Below are positions 27,271 through 36,870 of a DNA stretch of 64,000 bases, in pieces. The position numbers and the translations under genes were made by a program. This stretch comes from Balneolaceae bacterium. GTDB lineage: Bacteria; Bacteroidota; Rhodothermia; Balneolales; Balneolaceae. The DNA lies in contig JAEPQE010000004.1 in the NCBI GenBank assembly GCA_017640665.1, forward strand, positions 186,001-250,000. Direction: 5' to 3'. Numbering within the stretch: position 1 is the stretch's first letter; each line of letters begins with the position of its first letter. Below the pieces are notes generated by a model. That model searched no databases, was not told the origin of the DNA, and was given only the letters and a program-made list of their open reading frames with translations.

Positions 27271-28851
27271 TTAAATAAGTTGATACGCTGGTAGTTGAAT
27301 GAGATAGGAAATGTATTGCCTTAGATTCTCTGCAAAGGTCTCTTCGTAATAAAGATTATCATCAGAATCAGTGTTGGCAGTCCATTCATACCAGGGGATA
27401 TCTCCCAATAGTATTTTTGCAAGGTTGATTTTGTAATCGGGAAAACCAGTCAGATCCGGTACAAGATCCGGGTTGCCGGCAAAGTCCTCATCTACTTGTC
27501 GTATCCCAACCTGATCGAGAGGGAGGGAAAGCATGTGTTCTGCTATGTCTTCAGCAAGGCTGAAGGGATTCGAAGGATCGGAAACTTTTTCAGCAATACG
27601 AATTGGATCATATTGACTCCCGGCTCCATCATATCCATAAATAACATCTGTTAAATTATCCCAGCGGGAAGGCATTAAATTGGTGTTCAGCCAGGTGTAG
27701 TGTCCGGGCGTTCCGTCAGAGTCAGGTGGATTATATCCCGACCATCCAAAAACAGTTTCCGGACGGAGTAGTTCTTCATTTAACTCTTGCATTCTCAGGC
27801 GGATATACTCTTTGACTTCAGCATTTGGTGTAATTTCCAATTGTCTTAGGAAACTCATAAACACTTCAATAGGGCTCTTGATGCGAGCTCCCATAAATCG
27901 GGCTTCATAAAAATGAGTGCTGCTCAGCAGATTCTTCAAAACGTCTGCGATGTTGAAATCTGCATTTATACAGTAATCGGCTAGTTGTTGAATTGCGGTA
28001 TCATTCGGTTCAGCACTAACAAAGAAAACATAGAGCTTACGACACAGAAACCAGGCAACTTCATCGGCTTTCTGGTCGAAAATCAGATCAACAACTCCAT
28101 CCAGATCGTAAGTATCTGGCTGACCAAGAATAGTTTTAGAGCCCGAATCGTGGCGCTCTGCATCAAAATAACCTGTTAAGGTAGTGTTGTTAACACGCCA
28201 TCCGGTAACTGCACGAGCCACCTCAGCTACATCGTTTTCGGTGTAGTTGACGGTACCATTTCTATCTTCAGGCCCGAGGGTAAACAGCTCTAATAATTCC
28301 CGAGCAAAATCTTCATTTGGCTGACCGGCTCTGTTATTATAGTTGTTGAGGTAGTAGACCATTGCTGAGTTCTTACTCATATCCCGGATGAGCTCTTTGA
28401 AATCGCCAAAGCCTTTTTGCTGGATAAGTTTCATATACTTGTATATATGACTGGCATAGCTATTTGGAGCTTTGCCTGGCAAATCATTCATATTCTGATA
28501 AGAAACTGCGAAGTGGTTACTCCAGAAGAGCATCATGCGCTCCATTAATCCACCGTTGTACATTCGATCCATCCAACGAAACTGGATATCGTACATATCA
28601 AGAATATCACCCGAAGTACCGGAATTATACCAGGAGGGATCATCTGGAAGGATTGCTGCTGCGGCTTCATCAACTATAGCGTTTACCGCATTCTCTGCCG
28701 AACCAAGAGCTCTCAGTCGATTAAGATCACTTATCTTATTTCCAAAGTGGGTGCGACGAGTCAAATGGGCAGCCTGTGCCTTGCCCCATGGCCCTTCGTA
28801 ACTGTCTAAACTTGATGAATGTGTTTTTTTAAAGAGAGAGGTCGAATTCAT
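27271..28851 (-). CDS. DUF1800 protein
   Basis: The 526-residue product has the DUF1800 layout: an N-terminal helical region (AQAAHLTRRTHFG), the RMMLFWSNHFAVS motif near residue 105, and NEDFARELLELFTLG followed by YTENDVAEVARAVTGW. The family partners DUF1501 and is of unknown function, with no obvious signal peptide. It is the first gene of the DUF1800-DUF1501-WG-WG minus-strand run. Confidence 0.88.
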   Translation of the reverse strand: MNSTSLFKKTHSSSLDSYEGPWGKAQAAHLTRRTHFGNKISDLNRLRALGSAENAVNAIVDEAAAAILPDDPSWYNSGTSGDILDMYDIQFRWMDRMYNGGLMERMMLFWSNHFAVSYQNMNDLPGKAPNSYASHIYKYMKLIQQKGFGDFKELIRDMSKNSAMVYYLNNYNNRAGQPNEDFARELLELFTLGPEDRNGTVNYTENDVAEVARAVTGWRVNNTTLTGYFDAERHDSGSKTILGQPDTYDLDGVVDLIFDQKADEVAWFLCRKLYVFFVSAEPNDTAIQQLADYCINADFNIADVLKNLLSSTHFYEARFMGARIKSPIEVFMSFLRQLEITPNAEVKEYIRLRMQELNEELLRPETVFGWSGYNPPDSDGTPGHYTWLNTNLMPSRWDNLTDVIYGYDGAGSQYDPIRIAEKVSDPSNPFSLAEDIAEHMLSLPLDQVGIRQVDEDFAGNPDLVPDLTGFPDYKINLAKILLGDIPWYEWTANTDSDDNLYYEETFAENLRQYISYLIQLPAYQLI

Positions 28852-29060
28852 AAAACTACTTTAAATTTAGAATTCTGTTTACATATCAGATACTATTAAG
28901 AGAGGCAATACCTGGAATGTGTTACAGTTTAGATTTAAAATGATTCTATTTTAAGGGGGTAGAAAAGTTCCTGCGAAAATTGAGTTTTTTCTTATTTCGG
29001 TTTTTATTTGAATGCTGAAAAATTATTTTAGACAATAAATTCAATAGCTTACTAGTACCT
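28852..29060. other. Divergent intergenic region, nothing specific seen
   Basis: This 209-base AT-rich spacer separates the DUF1800 gene (minus) from the DUF3857 cluster (plus). It should hold both promoters. I see no clean TAnnTTTG element, palindrome or hairpin in it. Confidence 0.5.
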
Positions 29061-31037
29061 ATGAAAACGCTCTTTTCCGTTCTTTTTTTGTTAATTTCGG
29101 TTCTCGGAAATGCTCAAACCTACAAATTTGGAGATGTTCCAAGAGAGCATCTTGAGATGGAGGTTTATGAGAAGGACTCATCAGCCAGTGCGGTTGTTTT
29201 ATTTTCCAAAGGCGAGGCAGAGCTCAATTATTATAACGATCGGTTTTATCTAACGGTTTATCGCCATATACGAATTAAGATATTGACGGATGAAGGCCTC
29301 GATGAGGGAGAGATCGCATTAAGATTCAGAGACAGGGGTTCAAACTCTCCCCAGAGAGTGAGTGGCATTAAAGCGGAATCTTACACGTTATCAGAATCGG
29401 GTGAGATAATAAAAGAATCGGTTGGCAGAAGGGATCGATATGAGGAAGAGGTTTCAGAAAATGTTGCTGAGATCAAGTTTAATGTTCCGGGGTTAAAAAA
29501 AGGAACAGTATTTGAGTACGAATATGAGCTCACTTCAAATAACCCCTTAGATTTTCCTTCATGGGTTTTTCAGGATGACATTCCGGTAATTTGGAGTGAA
29601 TACACTGCTAAAATACCCGAATGGTTTAACTTCTTAACAGTAAGCCGAGGATTTCATGAGTTTTTAGTAAATGAGCAGGAAAGGTATAATGACCGTATTA
29701 ACTTTAATAGCAGGAATGGAGTGGCCTTTCTCGATTTTGAAGGAACTGAGTATCATTATGTAATGAAGGATATTCCTGCAATTGCCGATGAGCCATATAT
29801 GAAAGCATCCATGGATTATCTCTCACATATTCGGTTCCAGCTTTCATCCATACAGTTTCCACAAACACTAATGGAGACCTATCTTGATAGCTGGGTTGAA
29901 TTAGTAAATATACTGGTAAAAGACGAAGATTATGGAAGAAGATTGAGAAGTAGCTCAGAGCTTGATATGGGCTTGGTACAGGCACTTGAAGGGGCAGAGA
30001 CAGAAATGGATAAGATGGTCGGTATTTACAATCATGTTTCTAATCATATGGAATGGAATGAAGAGCACGGTTTATATGCTTTTGACGATCTTGCCAAGGT
30101 GTATGAAGAAGGTACCGGAAATGGAACGGCAATAAATCTGATTATGGTACAAATGCTACGTGAAGCCGGGTTCGAAGCACATCCGGTTGCGTTAAGCACA
30201 AGATTTAACGGCGAAATTGTAAATCTTTTTCCTCTTGCAGGTCAGTTCAATCATACCATAGCATACGTACAGTTTGATGACTCCTATTTTTTGTTGGATG
30301 CCAAAAACGAACTAAGACCTTATAACCTCTTGCCTTCTGAGGTTTTAAATGGCCAGGGACTTATTATATATGAAGGACAGGAAATTTGGGTTCCCCTTCA
30401 GAACCAAGTGCCTAATACAAGCAGGAATGTAGTTCGTATTATTGTTGATGATGAAGGATATAAAGGAGAAGTGACGTCACAAAATCAAGGGTTCTATGCC
30501 GTTGATTTAAGGAATTCGTTCGACTTAATGGAGCTTAAAGAAAGTGTAAATGACGAAGTTTTTGCGTTAGAAGATCCACGTTTTTCAGTTGATAGTGTGT
30601 CTATCACAAATGATCAATTGGATGAGAGTTTTGAATTCAAGACTCAATTTAGTTTTTCTGACACTTCGGCATCGGATATTCTCTATTTAGATCCAATGAT
30701 GATGGGTAAGCTCAAGGAATCTCCATTCGAAAAAAAGGAGCGAACATTCCCAGTGGATTATAACTACCCATTTACTGAAAGTATTATAATGAATATTCAG
30801 ATTCCTGAAGGTTGGGTTGTAGATGAAATACCAGAGTCTGTTCTAATCCGCTTGCCGGAGCAGGCGGGGGAATTCAGGAGAATTGTTCAAAATAATGGAA
30901 ATATGATTTCAATGAACTACCGTTATATGATCAATAAAACCCGATTTATGCCTCTCGAATATGAAGGATTGAAGCAATTCTATGATCAGATGGTAGATAA
31001 GCTTGCTCAGAATATTGTTCTGAAGAAATCTTCGTAA
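29061..31037 (+). CDS. DUF3857/transglutaminase-fold protein without cysteine
   Basis: A 658-residue protein with a signal peptide (about 1-19) and a DUF3857 domain beginning YKFGDVPREHLEMEVYEKDS. A transglutaminase-like fold follows (about 300-440) and then a C-terminal DUF3858-like beta domain. The nucleophile position aligns with Gly in GNGTAINLIMVQML, and I find no cysteine anywhere in the protein. The His (QFNH) and Asp (FLLDAK) positions are kept. It is probably a non-catalytic binding module. First of three tandem family members; the next starts ten bases after its stop. Confidence 0.82.
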   Translation: MKTLFSVLFLLISVLGNAQTYKFGDVPREHLEMEVYEKDSSASAVVLFSKGEAELNYYNDRFYLTVYRHIRIKILTDEGLDEGEIALRFRDRGSNSPQRVSGIKAESYTLSESGEIIKESVGRRDRYEEEVSENVAEIKFNVPGLKKGTVFEYEYELTSNNPLDFPSWVFQDDIPVIWSEYTAKIPEWFNFLTVSRGFHEFLVNEQERYNDRINFNSRNGVAFLDFEGTEYHYVMKDIPAIADEPYMKASMDYLSHIRFQLSSIQFPQTLMETYLDSWVELVNILVKDEDYGRRLRSSSELDMGLVQALEGAETEMDKMVGIYNHVSNHMEWNEEHGLYAFDDLAKVYEEGTGNGTAINLIMVQMLREAGFEAHPVALSTRFNGEIVNLFPLAGQFNHTIAYVQFDDSYFLLDAKNELRPYNLLPSEVLNGQGLIIYEGQEIWVPLQNQVPNTSRNVVRIIVDDEGYKGEVTSQNQGFYAVDLRNSFDLMELKESVNDEVFALEDPRFSVDSVSITNDQLDESFEFKTQFSFSDTSASDILYLDPMMMGKLKESPFEKKERTFPVDYNYPFTESIIMNIQIPEGWVVDEIPESVLIRLPEQAGEFRRIVQNNGNMISMNYRYMINKTRFMPLEYEGLKQFYDQMVDKLAQNIVLKKSS

Positions 31038-31047
31038 AAAAACGTTT

Positions 31048-33027
31048 ATGAAAACCATCTCCATGTTATTTATTCTTTTCTCTTTGAGTTTAGATGTGTT
31101 TTCTCAAGCCTATCCATTTGGAGATGTTCCAATAGAGCATCTGGAAATGGAAGTGTATGAAAAAGATTCTTCTGCGAGCTCAGTTATCTTATTTTCAAAA
31201 GGGGAATCTGTAGTTGAATTCAGGGACTATCGGTTTTATCTGTCAACAAAAATACATAAGAGAGTAAAAGTGTTTTCAGATAATGGGTTCCAAAAAGGAG
31301 ATATCCAGATAAATTACCGCAATAAAAATAGCTATTCTCCTCAGACCATTTCAGATTTAAAAGTTGCAAATTATACACTGCTTGAAGACGGAAAATCGAA
31401 GATAGATTCTTTGAATGAGAATGATTTTTTAACTGAGGAAATAGGGAACGGTATTTCAACAAAGAAGTTCAACATCCCTAATTTAGAGAGGGGTGCAGTA
31501 TTTGAATATCAATATAAAATTTCTTCAAATAACCCACTTGAACTACCCTCATGGGCTTTTCAAGAAGATATTCCTGTTTTATGGAGTGAATATATAGCTG
31601 ATATACCTGAATGGTTTGGCTTTGTGAATATACAGAGAGGCTTTAACGAACTGTCCGTCGCAATTGATAGCATATATTATGGAGAAACGTACCGTGAAGA
31701 TAGGTATGGAAGAAAGATATCGATGGATTATGAGGGTATTTATTACAGATATGTGATGGAAGATATTCCATCCTTTGAAGAACAACCTTATATGAAGTCC
31801 AATTCAGATTATTTAGACCAAATTCAGTTTTATCTGACATGGATAAGAAATCCAATCACCAGTAAAACGTTTTATTTGAATAACTGGAGCGAAATGATTG
31901 AGGCATTACTTGAAGGGGATAATTTTGGACGAAGGCTTGAGGGTGGACGTCAGATTGGAAGACTAACAAGAGATGTAGTCTCTGGTTCTGATGATCAGTT
32001 TGAGATTATGATTACTTTATATAATGAAGTAAAGCAAAGAATGAGCTGGGATGGAAGCTATGGTTTATATACGTATCGTAAATTAGACGATATATTTGAA
32101 GAAGGAACTGGGACAGGTTCTGAAATAAACATGATTTTACTTAAGATGCTCAAAGAAGCTGGAATTGCAGCTTATCCTTTAATTTTAAGTACACGTGATC
32201 ATGGAGAAATTGTGGATGTTTTACCAACACCAGAACAGTTCAACCATACAATTGTATACGTGCAAAATGATAGTACTCACTTTTTATTGGATGCAAGTCA
32301 GGAAACACTCCCCTTTAACATGTTACCTGTAGAAGTGATTAATGGAATGGGGTTATTGGTCAAAAATAGCGGGGTTGAGTGGATTGAATTGGTAAACGAC
32401 GTCCCCAATACATCAAGTAGTATAATTGATATTACGATAGGTGAGCAGAAAACGAAAGGAAATATTAAATCAAAAGATCGCGGATTCTATGCCCTTTTAT
32501 CTAGAAACCTTTTTAATGCAGAGGATCCAAGGCAAGCATTTAAAGATTTTTTTTCTAGTGACTTCAGAAGTATTTCTATTGATAGTGCTTACATTACTAA
32601 GGATGAATTGGATAAGACTTTTGATTATGAGCTTCATTTCAATACTGAGAATATAGGTTCGGATGAGTTGATTTATTTTAATCCAATACTAGTTTTTCTT
32701 CTGGAAGAGAATCCTTTTAAAGTAGATTCAAGGCCTTATCCAATAGATTTTGAGTTCATATTTAGCGAAAACTCTGTAATAACGGTCAATATTCCTGAAG
32801 GCTGGGATATTGATGAACTACCCAAATCAGTATTATTCCGTTTACCTGACAATAGCGCTGAGTTTATGAGAATAATTCAGGTTACGGATAATAAAATATC
32901 TATAAATTTTCGGCATCGAATGAGTAAACTAAGATATATGCCCTCAGAATATCAAAATATTAAACAGTTGTATGATCAACTAGTACTTGCTCTATCCCAA
33001 AACATAGTTTTAAAAAAAGCATATTGA
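31048..33027 (+). CDS. DUF3857/transglutaminase-fold protein without cysteine, second copy
   Basis: A 659-residue paralog of the preceding gene. The N-termini match closely (YPFGDVPIEHLEMEVYEKDS) and both end in QNIVLKK. It has a signal peptide at about 1-20. The nucleophile position is Gly in GTGSEINMILLKML and the protein has no cysteine, while QFNH and FLLDAS are retained. It appears to be a tandem duplicate that has diverged; it is even more AT-rich than its neighbour. One base separates it from the next gene, so the three genes form an operon. Confidence 0.82.
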   Translation: MKTISMLFILFSLSLDVFSQAYPFGDVPIEHLEMEVYEKDSSASSVILFSKGESVVEFRDYRFYLSTKIHKRVKVFSDNGFQKGDIQINYRNKNSYSPQTISDLKVANYTLLEDGKSKIDSLNENDFLTEEIGNGISTKKFNIPNLERGAVFEYQYKISSNNPLELPSWAFQEDIPVLWSEYIADIPEWFGFVNIQRGFNELSVAIDSIYYGETYREDRYGRKISMDYEGIYYRYVMEDIPSFEEQPYMKSNSDYLDQIQFYLTWIRNPITSKTFYLNNWSEMIEALLEGDNFGRRLEGGRQIGRLTRDVVSGSDDQFEIMITLYNEVKQRMSWDGSYGLYTYRKLDDIFEEGTGTGSEINMILLKMLKEAGIAAYPLILSTRDHGEIVDVLPTPEQFNHTIVYVQNDSTHFLLDASQETLPFNMLPVEVINGMGLLVKNSGVEWIELVNDVPNTSSSIIDITIGEQKTKGNIKSKDRGFYALLSRNLFNAEDPRQAFKDFFSSDFRSISIDSAYITKDELDKTFDYELHFNTENIGSDELIYFNPILVFLLEENPFKVDSRPYPIDFEFIFSENSVITVNIPEGWDIDELPKSVLFRLPDNSAEFMRIIQVTDNKISINFRHRMSKLRYMPSEYQNIKQLYDQLVLALSQNIVLKKAY

Positions 33028-33028
33028 A

Positions 33029-34957
33029 ATGAAAAAAATTTACACTCTTTTTTTATGTACACTGATAGTTAGTTGCTCAAACTCTAAGAATGCAATAGAA
33101 CTGGGTTATGAAGACTATTCTAAGAGTAATCTGCTGTTAGAAATGGGGGCCAATTCCACAGTAAGAGCAAGTGAAACAACCCTTGAAATAATTAGTCCAT
33201 CTAAAGCAGTATATAAGGTTAAAAAGGCAGTTACCATTTATGATAAAGACGATAAAGATCTTGCGGTAGTCCCGCTGTGGTACGGAGAGTTTAAATCGAT
33301 TGATTATATGAAAGCTAATGTAATCAACAAAAGAGGGGAACTCGTACGTTCTTATTCAGTAGACGATGCCGCTGATTACAGTACAGCATGGGGATCAACT
33401 TTTTTTTCAGATGAACGGGTAAAGGTTCTGGAACTGCCTTACAGTGTGTTCCCGTATACTATTGAATATGAATATCAGCAAACCTATTCGGGACTTCTGA
33501 ACTTGCCGGGCTGGCGTCCGCAAATTACAGGGCAAAGCGTTGAATCTGCTACTTTTAATCTAATCGACAAAGGAAATACCGGCGTTAGATATTTTGCCAA
33601 GAATATGGATAAGGAACCCGAAGTATCAAATGAATTCGGAGTTCAGAAATATACCTGGAAGGTAAATATGTTAATGCCAGTTGAAAGAGAAGCAATGGGG
33701 CCGCCTTCATCAGAAATTCTCCCTCAGATATTAGTGGCACCGGGTAGATTTGAAATGGAAACATCCGTAGGTGATGCTTCCAGTTGGAAGGATTTCGGGA
33801 AATGGTATTACGAATTAGGGAAGGATACCAGAGAACTCCCTGAAGAAGCAAAACAAGAGGTTGATGCATTAATCTCAGGGGTAGATTCTGAGGAAGAAAA
33901 AGTGCGGATACTGTTTGATTACTTACAGGAGAAATCAAGATATGTAAGCATTCAATTAGGAATCGGTGGGTGGAAACCCTTCTCAGCAGAATATGTGTAC
34001 AATAACAGCTACGGAGACTGTAAAGCCCTAACCAATTATATGCAGGCTGTTCTGGATTATGTTGGCATAGAAGCAGAAGGCGTGTTGATTTACAGAGGGA
34101 TTAATGAAGGGAAAATGAATGTGGATTTCCCCAGCAATCAATTCAATCACATTATCTTAAGAGTTACCCTTTCCAATGGAGAAGAAATTTGGTTGGAATG
34201 TACCAGCAAGTACTACCCCCCGAATCATATTGGACCTGACAATGAAGGTAAAAATGCACTCTTGATTACTCCTGAAGGAGGCGAAGTTATTCAAACCCCT
34301 TCACGTGCTTATTCGGAAAATACAAGCGACCGAGTATGGAGATTTAAGGTCTTGGAAGACGGAGCTGCTATGATGGAGGCCAAAGTAAAAGAAAAAGGAC
34401 TTTCACAGGATATGTTGTTGAGAAGGGTGCTCCCGATTTCAGAAAAAGAACGTCTCGATTGGCTGCACGAAAGCTTGGAAGCAGACAACAGTAAAATCAC
34501 AGATTATGATTTTGACAAACTAACAGAAACGGACGATTTCGCTCAGTATGAGTATGCCGCTGAGTTAATAGATTATGTTCGCTCATCCAGTAAACGATTA
34601 TATATTCCTGTGAATAAAATGAATCGTTGGAGATTTTCCATACCTGATAATGAAGAAAGAGAGTACCCGCTTCATCTTGGGATTTCTTATGTAGAGTCTG
34701 ATTCTGTAGTTTTCGAAACTCCCGAGGGATATGAAATTGAAGCCTCTCCTGCAAATGTCGAAATAGACAATGCTTTTGGAGAGTTCCAGGTATTTTTCCT
34801 GATAAATGAAGACCAGGAGATTGTCTACAAAAGGTATTTTGCTTTGAAAGAAGATACCATCCAGCCTGAAGATTACGCAGCACTTAAAGAGTTTTTTGAT
34901 AGCGTTAAATACGCTGATCAACAACAATTGGTGCTGGTAAAGAAAGAAGAGAGTTGA
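33029..34957 (+). CDS. DUF3857/transglutaminase-like lipoprotein with intact Cys and His
   Basis: A 642-residue protein with a lipoprotein signal (LCTLIVSCSNSK). DUF3857 is followed by a transglutaminase-like domain with the canonical YGDCKA nucleophile motif near residue 330 and the FNH histidine; the third position is Glu-like (WLECTS). It is the only one of the four family members in this window that could be catalytic, as a protease- or transglutaminase-type enzyme at the envelope. It is the third gene of the operon. An AI-2E-family permease follows 66 bases later. Confidence 0.84.
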   Translation: MKKIYTLFLCTLIVSCSNSKNAIELGYEDYSKSNLLLEMGANSTVRASETTLEIISPSKAVYKVKKAVTIYDKDDKDLAVVPLWYGEFKSIDYMKANVINKRGELVRSYSVDDAADYSTAWGSTFFSDERVKVLELPYSVFPYTIEYEYQQTYSGLLNLPGWRPQITGQSVESATFNLIDKGNTGVRYFAKNMDKEPEVSNEFGVQKYTWKVNMLMPVEREAMGPPSSEILPQILVAPGRFEMETSVGDASSWKDFGKWYYELGKDTRELPEEAKQEVDALISGVDSEEEKVRILFDYLQEKSRYVSIQLGIGGWKPFSAEYVYNNSYGDCKALTNYMQAVLDYVGIEAEGVLIYRGINEGKMNVDFPSNQFNHIILRVTLSNGEEIWLECTSKYYPPNHIGPDNEGKNALLITPEGGEVIQTPSRAYSENTSDRVWRFKVLEDGAAMMEAKVKEKGLSQDMLLRRVLPISEKERLDWLHESLEADNSKITDYDFDKLTETDDFAQYEYAAELIDYVRSSSKRLYIPVNKMNRWRFSIPDNEEREYPLHLGISYVESDSVVFETPEGYEIEASPANVEIDNAFGEFQVFFLINEDQEIVYKRYFALKEDTIQPEDYAALKEFFDSVKYADQQQLVLVKKEES

Positions 34958-35023
34958 TTCATTTGAAACATAATGGTTTCTAAACTATGATTTACATACT
35001 AAAGCAGTTAATTTGATAGAAGT

Positions 35024-36115
35024 ATGTATACTAAAGATTATCCTATAGCAGTTCGTTACCTGATCAGAATAATGCTCATTTTCGCCATTGTTACGGTGTT
35101 GAGTATTACCAAACAGCTGTTGGTGCCTCTCTTTTTCAGCATTTTTTTGGCATACTTGTTATACCCGGGGGCGAGATGGTTTGAGGCAAAGGGTGTTCCC
35201 AGGATTGCCACTAATTTTATTGTGATACTCAGTTTTATGGCTATCATTTTTGGGACCATCTGGATTAGTATTCAACTGTTTGGAAGCTTTAGCGATGACC
35301 TTCCTGACATCAGAGAACGGGTGGCAAGCAATCTTAAATCCCTTCAGGTTTGGGTATCAGGTGTAATAGGGATTTCTGTAGAGCAGCAAAAAAATATTAT
35401 TACCACTGCTGGGCTAAGCGGTGATTATTTTGGGTCTATTATTGAAGCCGGTAAAAATACACTCATAGCATTAGCCTTAATTCCGGTATATACTTTCCTT
35501 CTCCTTTTTTACAGAGATAAGTTCCGGGACTTCATCTACATGATGGTTAAAGATGAAAATCAGGAAAACGCGCAAGACATAATTGAAAAAGCGGCTGATG
35601 TAGTCCCTAAATATTTAAAAGGATTACTCGTAGTCTGTGTGATTTTAATTGGATTGAATTCAGCCGGTTTTTATATAATTGGTGTTGAATACCCGTTGTT
35701 ATTTGGGCTTATCGCTGCCATCTTCAATCTTATTCCATATTTGGGAACCGTTTTGGGCTATGGGATTGTGGCCCTGCTTGTTTTTGGTATCCAGTCTCCT
35801 GCGGTAGCCGGAGCGGTTATCATTCAGTTCTTTATCATTCAATTCATCGAGAACAATATTCTCACACCGAATATAACCGGATCTTATGTGAGGATTAATC
35901 CACTTGTTATCATCTTTTCATTAATTGCCGGTGGTTTAGTTTGGAACCTTCCCGGAATGTTTCTGGTGATCCCGACTTTAGGGATGTTAAAGATTTTCTG
36001 TGAAAGTATCGAAGAGTACAAACCGTATGCTTTTTTATTAGGAACTCAAGGTACAGAAAAGCATTCTATTACTTTAAAATCGGTAAGAAAAAGGTTTGGT
36101 TGGTCGGAAGATTAG
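35024..36115 (+). CDS. AI-2E transporter family (PerM-like) permease
   Basis: The 363-residue product has about eight transmembrane helices, a soluble segment around 80-150, and the family's C-terminal motifs (FNLIPYLGTVLGYG, ENNILTPNITGS, INPLVIIFSLIAGG). Members export autoinducer-2 or small ions, or act as Na+/H+ antiporters, so the substrate is not defined here. It follows the DUF3857 operon in the same direction and precedes ssb. Confidence 0.88.
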   Translation: MYTKDYPIAVRYLIRIMLIFAIVTVLSITKQLLVPLFFSIFLAYLLYPGARWFEAKGVPRIATNFIVILSFMAIIFGTIWISIQLFGSFSDDLPDIRERVASNLKSLQVWVSGVIGISVEQQKNIITTAGLSGDYFGSIIEAGKNTLIALALIPVYTFLLLFYRDKFRDFIYMMVKDENQENAQDIIEKAADVVPKYLKGLLVVCVILIGLNSAGFYIIGVEYPLLFGLIAAIFNLIPYLGTVLGYGIVALLVFGIQSPAVAGAVIIQFFIIQFIENNILTPNITGSYVRINPLVIIFSLIAGGLVWNLPGMFLVIPTLGMLKIFCESIEEYKPYAFLLGTQGTEKHSITLKSVRKRFGWSED

Positions 36116-36196
36116 CTCACCCTGAAAAAACATTAATTATTACTTAATAAAGCTAACCTAAAATTTTTTTGTAAGGATTTATGTTGGGGATAGTCT

Positions 36197-36204
36197 TACC
36201 TTGC
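36197..36204 (+). promoter_or_regulatory. -7 promoter element of ssb
   Basis: TACCTTGC within TAGTCTTACCTTGCAAA is one base from TAnnTTTG. It is preceded by the same AGTCTTA word seen before the purB and fur-family elements, and by a TTTTTTTG run 25 bases upstream. It lies 34 bases before the ssb ATG. Confidence 0.5.
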
Positions 36205-36238
36205 AAAACGAAACATAAATTAGACAGCAGGATACGTA

Positions 36239-36703
36239 ATGAGTTCACTAAATAAAGTAATGTTAATCGGACGTCTGGGTCAGGACCCGGAAGTTCGCTA
36301 CACTCAATCAAACACCGCAGTTGCAACACTTAGCGTGGCAACCAGCGAGCGCTATAAAGATGGTAACGGTGAGTACCAGGAAAAAACAGAATGGCACCGT
36401 GTTGTTGCCTGGGGCAGACTGGCTGAAATTTGTCAGCAATATCTTCACAAAGGATCTTTGGTTTATATCGAAGGTCCGTTACAAACACGCCAGTGGGAAG
36501 ATAACCAAGGGCAGAAGCGATATACCACTGAGGTTAAAGCCCTTCAGATGACCATGCTTGACAGCAAAGGCAGCGGTAGTGGAAACCAAGGTGGAGGGGC
36601 GCCTGCACAGGGCGGCAATAAGAATGCTCAGGAAAAACCAATGTCCAGCAATGTAGAGCTGGGAAGCAATTTTGATGATATGGATGATGACTTACCGTTC
36701 TAG
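36239..36703 (+). CDS. ssb: Single-stranded DNA-binding protein
   Basis: SSB coats single-stranded DNA during replication and repair and recruits partners through its C-terminal tip. The 154-residue product has the OB fold ([31 protein letters not shown], then [33 protein letters not shown]). A Gly/Gln-rich linker leads to the acidic tip DDMDDDLPF. The ATG start fits the family. A strong terminator follows, so it is probably a single-gene unit. Confidence 0.97.
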   Translation: MSSLNKVMLIGRLGQDPEVRYTQSNTAVATLSVATSERYKDGNGEYQEKTEWHRVVAWGRLAEICQQYLHKGSLVYIEGPLQTRQWEDNQGQKRYTTEVKALQMTMLDSKGSGSGNQGGGAPAQGGNKNAQEKPMSSNVELGSNFDDMDDDLPF

Positions 36704-36725
36704 CATCAATTAGTTATATTTGAAG

Positions 36726-36760
36726 GCGATGAGGGCTTGGTTCTCATCGCTTTTTTATTT
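36726..36760 (+). terminator. Terminator of ssb
   Basis: Stem GCGATGAG (36726-36733) with CTCATCGC (36743-36750), nine-base loop, followed by TTTTTT and more T-rich sequence. Confidence 0.9.
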
Positions 36761-36805
36761 TGTAGCTATACGGTACCTCAGTACATTCAGTAAAACGAAC
36801 ACATT

Positions 36806-36813
36806 TAACTTTG
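36806..36813 (+). promoter_or_regulatory. -7 element before the CNNM/CBS protein
   Basis: TAACTTTG is a perfect TAnnTTTG. It overlaps an in-frame TTG at 36811, so that TTG would be upstream of the transcription start. This argues for the ATG at 36871 as the real start of the downstream gene. No -33 TTG is seen at the usual distance. Confidence 0.5.
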
Positions 36814-36870
36814 GCACTTATTAACAAGACTGACATTCATATCGAAAACGCATCAGGTTACTTTGGTTTT

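Noticed and set aside
16150-28851. Region of surface proteins as a genomic island
   Set aside because: pgk sits in the middle, strands and composition are mixed, and no integrase, tRNA or boundary repeat is visible.
36715-36722. Perfect TATATTTG downstream of ssb as a promoter
   Set aside because: The ssb terminator hairpin begins four bases later, so a transcript would start inside the stem. Probably chance in AT-rich DNA.
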